Counted from the stretch's first letter, positions 43,946-53,327 are shown. The stretch: 64,000 nucleotides of DNA from Vibrio sinus (GCF_023634645.1 NZ_JAMKMR010000005.1:186001-250000); one strand, 5' to 3'. Made by a program: numbers and translations. Notes: a model not told the origin generated them from the sequence alone.

Positions 43946-46900
43946 ATGCCCGAAATTCAACCTAATCATGTGGTTGCCACCTCATCTAGTACTTCTGTCA
44001 GTTGCTCATCAGAAGCACAATATGGTGAAGTAACAGGCGTAACCACGAGCAACTTGAGTATCTCATCTCCACGATCTAAGCAAGGTGCCATCTACGCTCC
44101 TTTTGCTGCAGAAGATATTATTACTCAGGCTCTGGGGAGAAATTTGCCGAGAGTGAGTAAGGGTAAAGAACTCTATCCGTTAATCAGTCGTAGTGATCAA
44201 GATAAAGCGTTGCTTGAACAACATAGACACGAACAGATTCTTGACTTATCAAAAGGCATTCAATCTTCTGATGATAAAATTAATAAGCTCGTACAAACAA
44301 CGGGGCTAACACGTGATGAAATTAGACAATTGATAGGACCAGAGCTATTTGGTCAAGGAATAAACGCCGTTCTCCGACTCAAACAGCAAGTCGATGTGCT
44401 CAAGCGGCTCGATATACAAAGTAATGAAGGCCAACAGCAGTTGTCTAAATTACAAGCGGGTAAAGATAAGTTATACATTGTCGGCCATGGTGGGGCCGGA
44501 AAGAATGTACTTGCTGCTGACCAAGCATGTTCCCAAGGCATGGTAACAGCTGGGGATCTTGCTAATCAATTACGCGAAGGAGGGCTTCCAAAATCATTCG
44601 ATGATATTCGTGTAACAGCTTGCTTTAGCGCAGATTCCAAGTCCCCTGAATCGTTTCATCCTAGGGATCTTCAAAGAGCAGCACTGCCCACCACTCAAGG
44701 AACGGGGTTCTTAGGGTTGTTCGGGCCAAAAGAAGTGAAAGGTGAGCCCTTTGCTCAATCTTTGAGTAACAAGCTGAAAAGTGAAGGCTTTGAACAGCCA
44801 GACGTAACAGGATACCATGGTGCTGGGGTTAGCTTGTCACAAGAGCATCAGCATCGCCGCATTCCGAAGTCTAAAGAACAAGACGCTCGCTCTTCGACTG
44901 TCAAACAACATTTCTACCCCAACCGATTCCCCCTCCTTCAACCCTCCATCAAAAACGGCCACCAACCAGCTGAATTGATACCGGAAACCAGTCACGATAA
45001 TAATGTGCCATCAAAAAGCTTATCTCCGGAAACTAAAACTTCATCAATTTCAGAACCTAATTCAAGCACTAAGTCAGAAACTATTCCTGTAAATTCTAAA
45101 TCAGCGGAAAGCTCTTCAGCTAATCCTTCTATATCACAGGTAAAGAGCAGCTCATCGGAAACACAGCATTCCACTTCTGTAATAAGTGGTTTTAATATGG
45201 CAGGAACGACTTCTCCTGTTGAGGAGAAACCTCAGAAAGAAGCAGGCAAAAATATAACCAACTCATTACTTGGAGAGTATAGATTTGGGAAATATGCTCC
45301 ATCAGAACCTATTCCTCAAGGAGCACAAGTAAAATATACTGAACTGTATACAACTAATGAAGTGGTTAAAGAACAAGCCAAGCACTCTTCAAGAACACAT
45401 GCCACTAGTCGAGATCCAAACCGAAGAGATATCGTTGATTTGCTAAAAGGTACTCAGCAAGCGGACGCTCAGCTTCAAGATGTACGAGATGCGAAAGTAG
45501 GGCTTACAGGTATACTAGAAAAACGATCAGCTAAGAAAGAAGCGAAGCAAGAGGTTAGAGAAGCTCAACAAAGGCAAGGGAAATGGGAGCGGGCCTATAC
45601 CGAGAAATACCGAGAAGAAATTGCCCCTCATGAAAAACGAATGGAATCTGCGATCAGGCAAGTGATGGATGAACATGGTGCCCCTATTGCTGAGAAAGAG
45701 CGTAAAGCTAAGCAAAATGCAAACTCATTACTAGAAGACCTTGGTTATGGCACCTACTCCCCATCAGAAGCTGTACCTCCAGAAGCACAAGAGTTATTTA
45801 GTCGGTTATATGAAGAGAACGAGGTTGTCGAAAAACGAGCGCATCAATCTGCTAGAGCTTCTGCGATAAGAGCAGATAAGAGCAATATTGACATAGATAA
45901 GATAAGGGAAGACGTTAAGCGAGCAACTGCAAACATTGAAGCAGCAAAGGGCAAAAACGATAGCGAAGAAAAGAAAGGAGTTAAGAAAGAACTTCGTGAA
46001 GCCCAAGTTAGAGAGTCTAATTGGAATGGTAGATATACAGAGGAATATGAAACTAACATAGCCACTCATAAAAAAAGAATGGACTCTGAGCTCAAGAAGG
46101 TGATGGCTAAGTATGGTCCTCCTGAAGCCGAAATAAACCGTGTCTCCAGAAAGTTGGAGGAAGCGATTGCTAAGGGACAAAAAAATGTCAAGTACTACAC
46201 AAACCCAACAACAGGAGAGATTCGACTCGGAGGTTATAATGGCGCAGATACAGAGATAAAAGGTAAAGTTGAGGATGTCCTAAGAGCAAACCCCCACTAT
46301 CCGTATGCTAAAGAGGCCCGAGAGGCGGTTTCTTCAGTGAGTAACAGTTTGTATAGTGCATCAGAGGCAAATCTTTCTCAATATCATAGAGATAAAGCGA
46401 GACAAGAAGGTGAGGCTTATTACCAAAACCAGCAAGCAATGACGGCGGCAAGGCGTCAAGCTGATGATGAGGCTTACAAAGCAAGAAATGAAGCCGACTA
46501 TCAACAAAGAAAAGCGATAAAAGAATATGAGCTGGCAGCCAGTATAGCCAAACAAGAATATGATGCGGCAGTGAGAGAATACCAGAAAGCTGAGAAAGCA
46601 TCGCAATCACAGGAGGCTCAGAAAGTACCTCACTCACAAGAGTCTAGAGAAGTATCATCATCCCAGGGATCTCAAAAAGTACCACCATTACAAGAGACTC
46701 AGAAAGCTTCACGCCCTCCTTTAGATGTGAAAAGTTTGGAGGCTCAAAAAGCTAACTTACAGCAACAAATAGATAATATTAATGCCATAAGGGAAAAAGT
46801 GTCAGATGCAGTAAGAGAAAAATTAGATAACATGGTGATGGCTCTTGAGACCCAGCACTCTAATGCAACAGTACTTCAAGCTTTAGTCGTATCACATGGC

Positions 46901-47164
46901 GCATTAGCTGCTAAGAATATGGAAAATATAAGAGCGATGGAAAGTTTCAACCGCCACAGCCCAACCTTCCAATACGATATGACTAAGTTCGATACTAGTG
47001 ATGGTACCGCCAAATTAGTTACTCCTCCGCACATAGCCGAAGCTTCAACTAGCAATACTGCCCGAAATCCTGGCTTGAAGTTACCTGAGGCTCCCAATAT
47101 GGACGCTGGAGATAGAATTAAAAGTGGTGCAAGGAGTAAAGTAAAAGCAAAAATACCTTCATAA
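43946..47164 (+). CDS. Putative type III effector with clan-CD-like peptidase motif and tandem repeats
   Basis: The 1072-residue hydrophilic protein has no signal peptide and a Ser/Thr-rich N-terminus, as effectors do. Residues about 90-300 contain LYIVGHGGAG (His181) and IRVTACFSADS (Cys226), the spacing and strand context of clan CD cysteine peptidases. A Ser-rich linker (about 355-430) leads to two tandem repeats of about 150 residues (436-590 and 591-737). Both contain NSLL, G(R/T)(Y/F)...PSE, an E-V-V-motif and a C-terminal KRM(E/D)S. A coiled-coil stretch (about 800-885), SQ-rich short repeats (about 885-921) and another helix follow. Ribosome site GGGAGG overlaps the chaperone end. Target unknown; the peptidase call is motif-based. 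Confidence 0.7.
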   Translation: MPEIQPNHVVATSSSTSVSCSSEAQYGEVTGVTTSNLSISSPRSKQGAIYAPFAAEDIITQALGRNLPRVSKGKELYPLISRSDQDKALLEQHRHEQILDLSKGIQSSDDKINKLVQTTGLTRDEIRQLIGPELFGQGINAVLRLKQQVDVLKRLDIQSNEGQQQLSKLQAGKDKLYIVGHGGAGKNVLAADQACSQGMVTAGDLANQLREGGLPKSFDDIRVTACFSADSKSPESFHPRDLQRAALPTTQGTGFLGLFGPKEVKGEPFAQSLSNKLKSEGFEQPDVTGYHGAGVSLSQEHQHRRIPKSKEQDARSSTVKQHFYPNRFPLLQPSIKNGHQPAELIPETSHDNNVPSKSLSPETKTSSISEPNSSTKSETIPVNSKSAESSSANPSISQVKSSSSETQHSTSVISGFNMAGTTSPVEEKPQKEAGKNITNSLLGEYRFGKYAPSEPIPQGAQVKYTELYTTNEVVKEQAKHSSRTHATSRDPNRRDIVDLLKGTQQADAQLQDVRDAKVGLTGILEKRSAKKEAKQEVREAQQRQGKWERAYTEKYREEIAPHEKRMESAIRQVMDEHGAPIAEKERKAKQNANSLLEDLGYGTYSPSEAVPPEAQELFSRLYEENEVVEKRAHQSARASAIRADKSNIDIDKIREDVKRATANIEAAKGKNDSEEKKGVKKELREAQVRESNWNGRYTEEYETNIATHKKRMDSELKKVMAKYGPPEAEINRVSRKLEEAIAKGQKNVKYYTNPTTGEIRLGGYNGADTEIKGKVEDVLRANPHYPYAKEAREAVSSVSNSLYSASEANLSQYHRDKARQEGEAYYQNQQAMTAARRQADDEAYKARNEADYQQRKAIKEYELAASIAKQEYDAAVREYQKAEKASQSQEAQKVPHSQESREVSSSQGSQKVPPLQETQKASRPPLDVKSLEAQKANLQQQIDNINAIREKVSDAVREKLDNMVMALETQHSNATVLQALVVSHGALAAKNMENIRAMESFNRHSPTFQYDMTKFDTSDGTAKLVTPPHIAEASTSNTARNPGLKLPEAPNMDAGDRIKSGARSKVKAKIPS

Positions 47165-47610
47165 AAGGTGTGATTGGGGACGGTAAGACGCCACTTCTCT
47201 GGATACTTCATAGTTATGTAATTTAACTTGAGCAGAAAAATAGTATTTATTTCCCCATCAGTGATACAGGCGCTAGTAACAATATCATTAATATAAGATG
47301 ATGAATTTATTACGTAGGTGATAATAGCTAACATTGATATCAGTACTAGCTTCCTTTTCATATTTCCAACCACACCTCCAAACATAATTTTTAATGATAA
47401 AACTCACTATTTAGGCACCAAAAACAGTAAGTTTTATAGCAAAGTCATATTTTTCATGCATCAATCAAATCATAGTATCAAAATAATACGATCTTAAGCA
47501 TATAGTAAAAAATTTGTTAAAATTATTTATTTATAAAATGTTTTACTTAATGTTACATTTTTTCAGAAAATAATTTCCAATCATTATAAATACTAGTAGG
47601 AGATAGGTTC
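47165..47610. other. Gap after the effector gene
   Basis: About 445 bases. The left half can be read on the minus strand as a short hydrophobic peptide starting MKRKLVLISMLAIITYVIN, but the frame runs on antisense through the effector's end, so at most a gene remnant is present. The right half is extremely AT-rich and presumably holds the promoter of the DUF3103-like gene, whose ribosome site AGGAG is at about 47600. Confidence 0.4.
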
Positions 47611-48786
47611 ATGTTAGCAAAGTTGGTTAAATTAGTTGGAGTTTTGTCAATAGTGACAAGCGTCCATATATATGCACAGGAGGTAGATAGTTTACATTCT
47701 ACACCTGATCCATCAAATATTACTGATGTAAAAAGATCAATAGCCCAAGATATTAGTACGAATTATGAAGCGCTGAAACCTTTACTAATATCGAAAATTG
47801 ATAAAGATAACCCCGCTATATCACTCAGTCAGCTTCAGTCTAATAACCTGCCTAATAGTTTCCACAAAAATTTATTGAAAGCAGAACACCAATTTCAAAG
47901 TCTAAAAGGAATCAGTGATAGCACTCAGTCTTTGATGGAATTACGAATTGCAAATAAGTCAATGTTGGACGAGTGGAAAAAGGGCGCAGAGCCACTGATC
48001 GCTTTTGAGCCGTCTGGTAACGAATCTAGCTGGCAATATATCGAAGCGTATGACGTAACTGGTCAATTGGTTACCTTGGATATATACAATATGCCAAAAT
48101 CGCCCGTATTTGTGGTCGATAGTGACCGTAAGCAAATGCTTCAAGTTGGGTTGGCGACGCTCAGCGAAGAGATTCAAAAGTTGGGGGTAAAAACTTATTT
48201 GGTAGATGATCAAAACTTAAAGCCTCAGATCGAAAAGGCCAGCCAAAACGCGTCAACAGAGCCGCTAGACGTTACGCAGCTTACAAAAATTCGATTAAAT
48301 GATGACAAAGAACCTTGGATATCTGGCAAAGCAGAAATTTACGCTATTGTGGTAGGTATAGACCCAAGCGCTGACGAAGGGAACATTACCATCGTTGAAA
48401 TGCCTTATTTAGATTATGACAATACTGATTATTACCCAAACCAAACGATGATTCTGTGGCCAAGATATCGCTGGGGGGCTGTTGATATGGTGTTAATGGA
48501 GCAAGATGACGGTACAAATTATAAAGACTTAGCAAAATTACTCGTCGAAGCCATAGGAGATGTCTTGAAAACCATACCGGATGTAAATGCGCAGGGGTAT
48601 TCAGTGCTTGCTCAAATAACCAACAAGATAATAGATGTGCTTCCTGATGCGTGGTTTACCAATGATGATGATTATGTTGATGTGTATTACACATTAATGA
48701 AAGACCAAACATATATCGACCACCTCGGCGCAAGTAGTAACGCCAAGGCAAGCTTTAAGCCACTCATTATACCGCCAACAAACTAA
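47611..48786 (+). CDS. Secreted DUF3103-like protein
   Basis: The 391-residue protein has a signal peptide (to about residue 22, IYAQE) and then a helical N-terminal part (IAQDISTNYEALKPLLISKI). A more conserved-looking second half contains EPWISGKAEIYAIVVGIDPS, MPYLDYDNTDYYPNQTMILW and WGAVDMVLMEQDDGTNYKDL, a pattern I associate with the Vibrio-restricted DUF3103 family. Acidic DN/DD clusters could bind metal. Function unknown. It is followed 129 bases later by a VxrA-like kinase and then by the aerolysin gene, all on the same strand but with sizeable gaps. Confidence 0.7.
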   Translation: MLAKLVKLVGVLSIVTSVHIYAQEVDSLHSTPDPSNITDVKRSIAQDISTNYEALKPLLISKIDKDNPAISLSQLQSNNLPNSFHKNLLKAEHQFQSLKGISDSTQSLMELRIANKSMLDEWKKGAEPLIAFEPSGNESSWQYIEAYDVTGQLVTLDIYNMPKSPVFVVDSDRKQMLQVGLATLSEEIQKLGVKTYLVDDQNLKPQIEKASQNASTEPLDVTQLTKIRLNDDKEPWISGKAEIYAIVVGIDPSADEGNITIVEMPYLDYDNTDYYPNQTMILWPRYRWGAVDMVLMEQDDGTNYKDLAKLLVEAIGDVLKTIPDVNAQGYSVLAQITNKIIDVLPDAWFTNDDDYVDVYYTLMKDQTYIDHLGASSNAKASFKPLIIPPTN

Positions 48787-48915
48787 ATTTAATGAGTTCA
48801 TTTTTTGAAAGCGTTCGGTATTAGCATGGTATTTTACACTCAGGTTACAAAACGAAAAAAATGATATGTAGGATCAATCATATCTAGCAAAGAATTGTAA
48901 GTTGCAGTCGAGTTA

Positions 48916-50037
48916 ATGGTTGAGCGTAGTCGTTATTTTATAACATTTTATTCGTTCTTATTTGCACTAATTCTTCCTGGGAAAGAATTAGGTCCCAACT
49001 TAGAGGGGAGATGGCAAAGACAAAAGCTCGATATATTGGCGTGGCAGGAATCAGAGCGTCGCGTAACTCGCCGAGAGTTAATGAGATTCCCTAAGCGCCT
49101 ATTTTTGCAACATCCGACATACTCTGACCATATAGTATTTAACTGTCATCAATGTGTTCATTTCTCTTGCAGGGACAACCTACAGTGTATAGTAAGTTTA
49201 AATAGTCTTTCATCTATACAAAACTCAACAGCTCATGTGTTGAGTGGGATAAAGCCAGAGAACATTGAACAGGGGTTGTCAGATAAGCTCTATAATGGTC
49301 CAAATAATAGCAACTCATATCTAAACTCCAACTCATGTCCAAGCACATCAATGGGTTCATCTTTCGTTCTTGCAATTTTTCTGTTGTTGTTTGCCTCGAT
49401 AAAAGGATTATATGTAAGAAAACAGCAACTAAAGGAAAAACAGTTTTTGCTCGAGCTATTGACACATGAACTGAGAACTCCAGTTGCGAGTCTTGGGTAT
49501 ACTGTTGAGTTACTTAGAGATCAGTTGAGTGACACTAGTGGACTTAAGGAACATGCAGTGGGTAGATTAATATCAGATCATCAAAGACTCAATCAGATCA
49601 CTGAAATAAGCAGAGCATATATAAGCAACAGCAGAAAACTGCAATTTAAGACCTTTGAAGCTGATCTATCGGAGTGGCTTGATTCGGTGTGTACTAAATA
49701 TGGACTTCACTATAGCCTCAACAAAGATATTCGTATCGAGCTTCCATACTATTGGCTATCTATTTGTCTAGAGAATTTAATAAAAAATGCTATTCAGCAT
49801 GGAAAAGGAGAGGTGAAAATTATAGCGACCGTTACGGATAGAATTTGTATTTCCGTAAGTGATGACGGCCAATTTCCGAGTTTTAGTCGACGGTTAGTAA
49901 AAATTATTGCACCGAAAAAATCGCGAAGAAATATGGGTATAGGACTGTCCGTAGTTTCTAGGCTAATGAGAAAGTTAGGTGGAAAACTGGTTATCCACAA
50001 AAATCCAACCAGGTGTGTACTTGAGGTTAAAGTTTAA
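48916..50037 (+). CDS. VxrA-like sensor histidine kinase with shortened sensor, no adjacent regulator
   Basis: The 373-residue kinase is clearly related to that at 4253. Shared stretches include LLELLTHELRTP (His184), ASLGYTVELL, LPYYWL with CLENLIKNA and QHG, and NMGIGLSVVSRLMRK. An N-terminal membrane segment (about 7-20) and a second one (about 148-166) bracket only about 125 periplasmic residues, versus about 215 in the other copy. These have an unusual Cys cluster (NCHQCVHFSCRDNLQC). The N-terminal mature part (NLEGRWQRQKLD ... RRELMRFPKRL) still resembles the longer sensor. No response regulator lies next to it, so it may signal through the VxrB-like protein at 5662 or be decaying. Confidence 0.82.
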   Translation: MVERSRYFITFYSFLFALILPGKELGPNLEGRWQRQKLDILAWQESERRVTRRELMRFPKRLFLQHPTYSDHIVFNCHQCVHFSCRDNLQCIVSLNSLSSIQNSTAHVLSGIKPENIEQGLSDKLYNGPNNSNSYLNSNSCPSTSMGSSFVLAIFLLLFASIKGLYVRKQQLKEKQFLLELLTHELRTPVASLGYTVELLRDQLSDTSGLKEHAVGRLISDHQRLNQITEISRAYISNSRKLQFKTFEADLSEWLDSVCTKYGLHYSLNKDIRIELPYYWLSICLENLIKNAIQHGKGEVKIIATVTDRICISVSDDGQFPSFSRRLVKIIAPKKSRRNMGIGLSVVSRLMRKLGGKLVIHKNPTRCVLEVKV

Positions 50038-50403
50038 TGAATAGTTAATTATACATGTTTTATAAAATAAATCTGTAATAACTAATTTACACAGTTCTAT
50101 CATTAATGGTAAATAGGTGGATTTTACTTTTAATTGGTTTGATTTTGCTTCCAAATAATATTACTTAGGTGGCCAATAGAAATAGACATTTATATCTATA
50201 TTTTTATTTTTTCGTTTAAATACAACTGTTTCTGTTGATGTGTTGATTATTTTTATTTCCTACTTTAATTATTTAGATTCCCTTCTAATGTTAATACTTA
50301 AGACGTATGCCGTCGTAACAATATCTAATTCATACTAATCGGTTATTGAATTTAAATGTTTCAAAGAGCAGGTGTTAACTAAACTTAATAGAAGGATACC
50401 ACT
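50038..50403. other. Leader/promoter region of the aerolysin-like gene
   Basis: A 366-base AT-rich stretch without a gene. A ribosome site GAAGGA (50391-50396) serves the toxin gene. I see no convincing terminator after the kinase gene and cannot identify a specific operator. Confidence 0.4.
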
Positions 50404-51711
50404 ATGAGAAGGGTTACTTTAGCTTTATATACTGCAACTGCTGGCATTGTGTTTGCTCTAATCCCAGAATCATTACGAGCAGAGCCTGAGTATGACTCAT
50501 ATCTAGATCCCATCATGACAACCTCTGAGCTCCCAAACATACCGGATGTTAAAAATAAAGAATATGCAGCAGCAAATAGCGTGGAAGAGCTTCAATACAA
50601 TATTTTTAATGACACGGAGTTTTATGTTCCGCTCGCCTATTTGGGCCATTACCTTGGGTTTGGTTGGGCGGGCGGTACGAACTCTCGTTTCGTCGGCGGA
50701 GATATGGAAGTCAATCGAATTGACTCGACGACTTACACTATAAACGCTCGCTATAACTCTAACGATCCATACGCTGATGGCTACAGAGCAAGCGAGCGAC
50801 TGAAAATCAAACTGAAAGATGTTCAATTAGTGACCAATCCCGCCGATTTAGTATTGGGAGAGCCTGAAGTGCATGATCTAGAAGAATTATCTTCCCTTGA
50901 CGCCGTTGTTTATAATTGTGGTAATACAGAGGATACTGCTCCCATCGATATTGGATACATCGAGACGAGAAGCTGGTCGAAAAGTTTTGATTACTCCTTC
51001 ACCGAGTCGGCGAGTGTGACGAACAAATATTCGGTGGGCTTGCCCGGTATTGGGGGTACAGCTTGGGAATTTACGGTAAATTTCGCTGCTAACCAAAAGT
51101 GGGGCAGTACTAATGGTGAAACCGTTACGATCAGTCGAAAAGCCCAATACCGGGCGCAAATTCCCTCTATGAGCAAACGTTATATCACCTTAACTTTGTT
51201 TAATCAGAAATCCAGTATTCCCTATCATTCCTTTGCGTATCTTAGCTATAACATTGACCTTGAAGGCTTTCTCCGTTGGAGTGGAAATGCTCGTTCAGAT
51301 CATCCAACCGACCGTCCTTATATAACCTATTCATTTGGGAAAAACGACGGATTGAATGGTCCTCAACAAGTTTTGGATGAATACCAGCACTCTTATATCG
51401 AGGGTTACAGTGTTTGGGACTGGCAATGGATGAGCGAGGAGTTTGGCCAATCGAACTTGGAAGTGGTACTCGGGACAGTCGCAAAACGAAAATACGGTGG
51501 ACCGATGTCAGGTAAGTTTATGATTGAGAGCAGTAGCCAATACAATATCGTCGCAGGTGCGCCTATTCCTTTAACGGCAGATGAAATCGCCACATTACCT
51601 CGCTGTACTTCACCAGCCATGTGGTTAACGACGGAGGCGGAAGACAAAGCTTCTAGCTCTGCCGCTTTATCTGGTATATCAATGAGCCTTGGTGAACAAT
51701 CCGGTGACTAA
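50404..51711 (+). CDS. Aerolysin-family pore-forming toxin without the N-terminal lobe
   Basis: After a signal peptide (to about residue 26, LRAEP) the 435-residue protein aligns with aerolysin domains 2-4. It has AYLGHYLGFGWAGGTNSRFV (aerolysin SYLAHYLGYAWVGG), NFAANQKWGS, a membrane-inserting loop region (about 185-235), GFLRWSGNARSDHPTDRP, VWDWQW and GAPIPLTADE. The N-terminal pertussis-toxin-like lobe of aerolysin is missing, as in Clostridium septicum alpha-toxin. The aerolysin Cys159-Cys164 pair is absent (DGYRAS here); two other cysteines (Cys172, Cys401) remain. The tail after Arg400 could be the activation peptide. Toxic activity is inferred from homology. Confidence 0.9.
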   Translation: MRRVTLALYTATAGIVFALIPESLRAEPEYDSYLDPIMTTSELPNIPDVKNKEYAAANSVEELQYNIFNDTEFYVPLAYLGHYLGFGWAGGTNSRFVGGDMEVNRIDSTTYTINARYNSNDPYADGYRASERLKIKLKDVQLVTNPADLVLGEPEVHDLEELSSLDAVVYNCGNTEDTAPIDIGYIETRSWSKSFDYSFTESASVTNKYSVGLPGIGGTAWEFTVNFAANQKWGSTNGETVTISRKAQYRAQIPSMSKRYITLTLFNQKSSIPYHSFAYLSYNIDLEGFLRWSGNARSDHPTDRPYITYSFGKNDGLNGPQQVLDEYQHSYIEGYSVWDWQWMSEEFGQSNLEVVLGTVAKRKYGGPMSGKFMIESSSQYNIVAGAPIPLTADEIATLPRCTSPAMWLTTEAEDKASSSAALSGISMSLGEQSGD

Positions 51712-51774
51712 ATGCTTGCAATGACCAGAAGAGAAATAGTAGTTGTTCACTGATAAAGGATTAATAGAAAGTAA

Positions 51775-51798
51775 AAAGGGCTGAAAAGTCAGCCCTTT
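51775..51798. terminator. Bidirectional terminator between toxin gene and fadL
   Basis: AAAGGGCTGA and TCAGCCCTTT form a perfect 10-bp stem with a four-base loop. The minus strand continues with a T run (complement of AAAAA), and the plus strand is T-rich but weaker. It can serve both convergent genes. Confidence 0.85.
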
Positions 51799-51816
51799 GT
51801 TGATTGGATGCTAAGC

Positions 51817-53055
51817 TTAGAAACTATAGCTATATTGGATACCTGTTTCTACGGCATCTGCTTTAGTTACGGCTGTTAATGTTCCCGTGGCTCCAGCTTC
51901 TGTGACATTAGTATCTTCGCCCATAATATAAGCAATACCGAAGTCAACTGTATGATGCTCATGGAAGTGATAACTCAACCCTGCGGTAAACCATTGACGG
52001 TCGGAGTCTGGTACTGAAATAGACGTCACCTGATCTTGTGCTGCGGTGTCGTACATATAGCCAGCACGTAGTGTCCAGGCTGTATCCAAGTAATAGGTAC
52101 CACCGATAGCGTAGTGCCAACCATCCTGCCACTGGTAGTTCTTAATAGTTACGTCTGAACCATCGACCGCACTACCTCTAGCATCTAGCGTTTTAAACAC
52201 GCTCCAGTCAATCCATTGAATAGAGTAGTGCAGGGCAAATTTACTGTTTTCAAATCTATGGTAGCCAGAAAATTCGGCAAAACTTGGAAGAGGTAGGATA
52301 ACCTCATTGTAGTTGGTACCAGCAAGGCCGTATTGAACAGTGCCTTTTGCCTTTATCTCAGGGCTATAGTGATAGTCTAAACCAAAGCGAGTATTTTTAT
52401 CGACTTCATATACAACACCAGCATTCCATCCTAGCCCCGTGCCATCAGCATCTATATTGGTAAGCTCAGTAGTGCCTGAGCCTCCTAAATTACGTTGTAG
52501 TTTACCGCTGCCATGGACGATATCCAGTCCAGCGCCAAAGGATAGGTGCTCGTTTAGACGATAGGATGTTGTGAGTGCATAGTTAATACTTTTAATTTCG
52601 GTAACACCACCCAGTTGATTGGCTGTCGGAGCGCCTGCTCCCCCCCAATTGTCGGGGAAGTCATTTTTAGTACCAAAGTTGGAATATATACCCGCGCCAA
52701 ATGCCCAAGTGTCATCCAAACGATACACATAATAAATGTTAGGTACTAGAGTGCCTTCTCCATTGTGGGCGTCTTCGACACTGCTTCCACTGAATGTTAC
52801 GTCTTTAACGCGTATGGAGGTGTTAAGTACGTTCACCCCAGTTGAAAATTGAGACGACTTAAAAAGTGCCATCGCAGCGGGGTTTTTTGCCATTACTGAG
52901 GCGTTGTCAGCGATAACGGCATCACCGGCAAAGGCGCGTCCTAGACCGGTGGCTGATTGGGCGTTTAGCTGGAAGCCTGCAGCCATAGCATGTTGAGAAG
53001 CAAGGCCGAGTGCCACTGCCAATATCGACTTTTTATACAAACGAGAATGATGCAT
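51817..53055 (-). CDS. fadL: FadL-family outer-membrane hydrocarbon/fatty-acid transporter
   Basis: The 412-residue protein has a signal peptide ending at AMAAGF and then the hallmark FadL N-terminus GFQLNAQSATGLGRAFAGDA with DNASVMAKNPAAMALF, which forms the plug. The rest is a beta barrel with repeated aromatic-ended strands, finishing in YSYSF. FadL proteins let long-chain fatty acids and other hydrophobic compounds cross the outer membrane by lateral diffusion. Vibrios often carry several paralogs, so the substrate is uncertain. It stands alone, with a terminator shared with the convergent toxin gene. Confidence 0.94.
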   Translation of the reverse strand: MHHSRLYKKSILAVALGLASQHAMAAGFQLNAQSATGLGRAFAGDAVIADNASVMAKNPAAMALFKSSQFSTGVNVLNTSIRVKDVTFSGSSVEDAHNGEGTLVPNIYYVYRLDDTWAFGAGIYSNFGTKNDFPDNWGGAGAPTANQLGGVTEIKSINYALTTSYRLNEHLSFGAGLDIVHGSGKLQRNLGGSGTTELTNIDADGTGLGWNAGVVYEVDKNTRFGLDYHYSPEIKAKGTVQYGLAGTNYNEVILPLPSFAEFSGYHRFENSKFALHYSIQWIDWSVFKTLDARGSAVDGSDVTIKNYQWQDGWHYAIGGTYYLDTAWTLRAGYMYDTAAQDQVTSISVPDSDRQWFTAGLSYHFHEHHTVDFGIAYIMGEDTNVTEAGATGTLTAVTKADAVETGIQYSYSF

Positions 53056-53218
53056 CGGAGCTTTTCCTTTTGTTAACTTTTTAGCAGGTTCACCTCTGGC
53101 GGGTGATTGGGTATATAAAAGTGTTTTAAGGTGGAGTCAGTATACTTATTAGAGCTCTGACCACTAGCTCATTTTTGCTTGTATTTAACAAACTGTTAAC
53201 TCAGTAGTCAAATGTTGT

Positions 53219-53268
53219 TAAATTAAACAAGCGTTTAGAGTATTAGCTCTAAACGCTTGTTTAATTTA
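53219..53268 (-). terminator. 22-bp perfect hairpin downstream of prtV
   Basis: Arms 53219-53240 and 53247-53268 are perfect complements with a six-base loop (TATTAG). AT-rich outer ends supply T runs on both strands. It is 163 bases past the prtV stop and probably ends that transcript. Confidence 0.7.
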
Positions 53269-53327
53269 TGCTCTGATAGGCACTGCATGTCAACAAATTA
53301 TGCAGTGCACTTTTTAGGCAGGACCAA

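Noticed and set aside
46876..47385. 169-codon minus-strand frame with a hydrophobic start (MKRKLVLISMLAIITYV)
   Set aside because: Most of it is antisense to the effector gene. Only the first ~70 codons lie outside, so at best it is a remnant.
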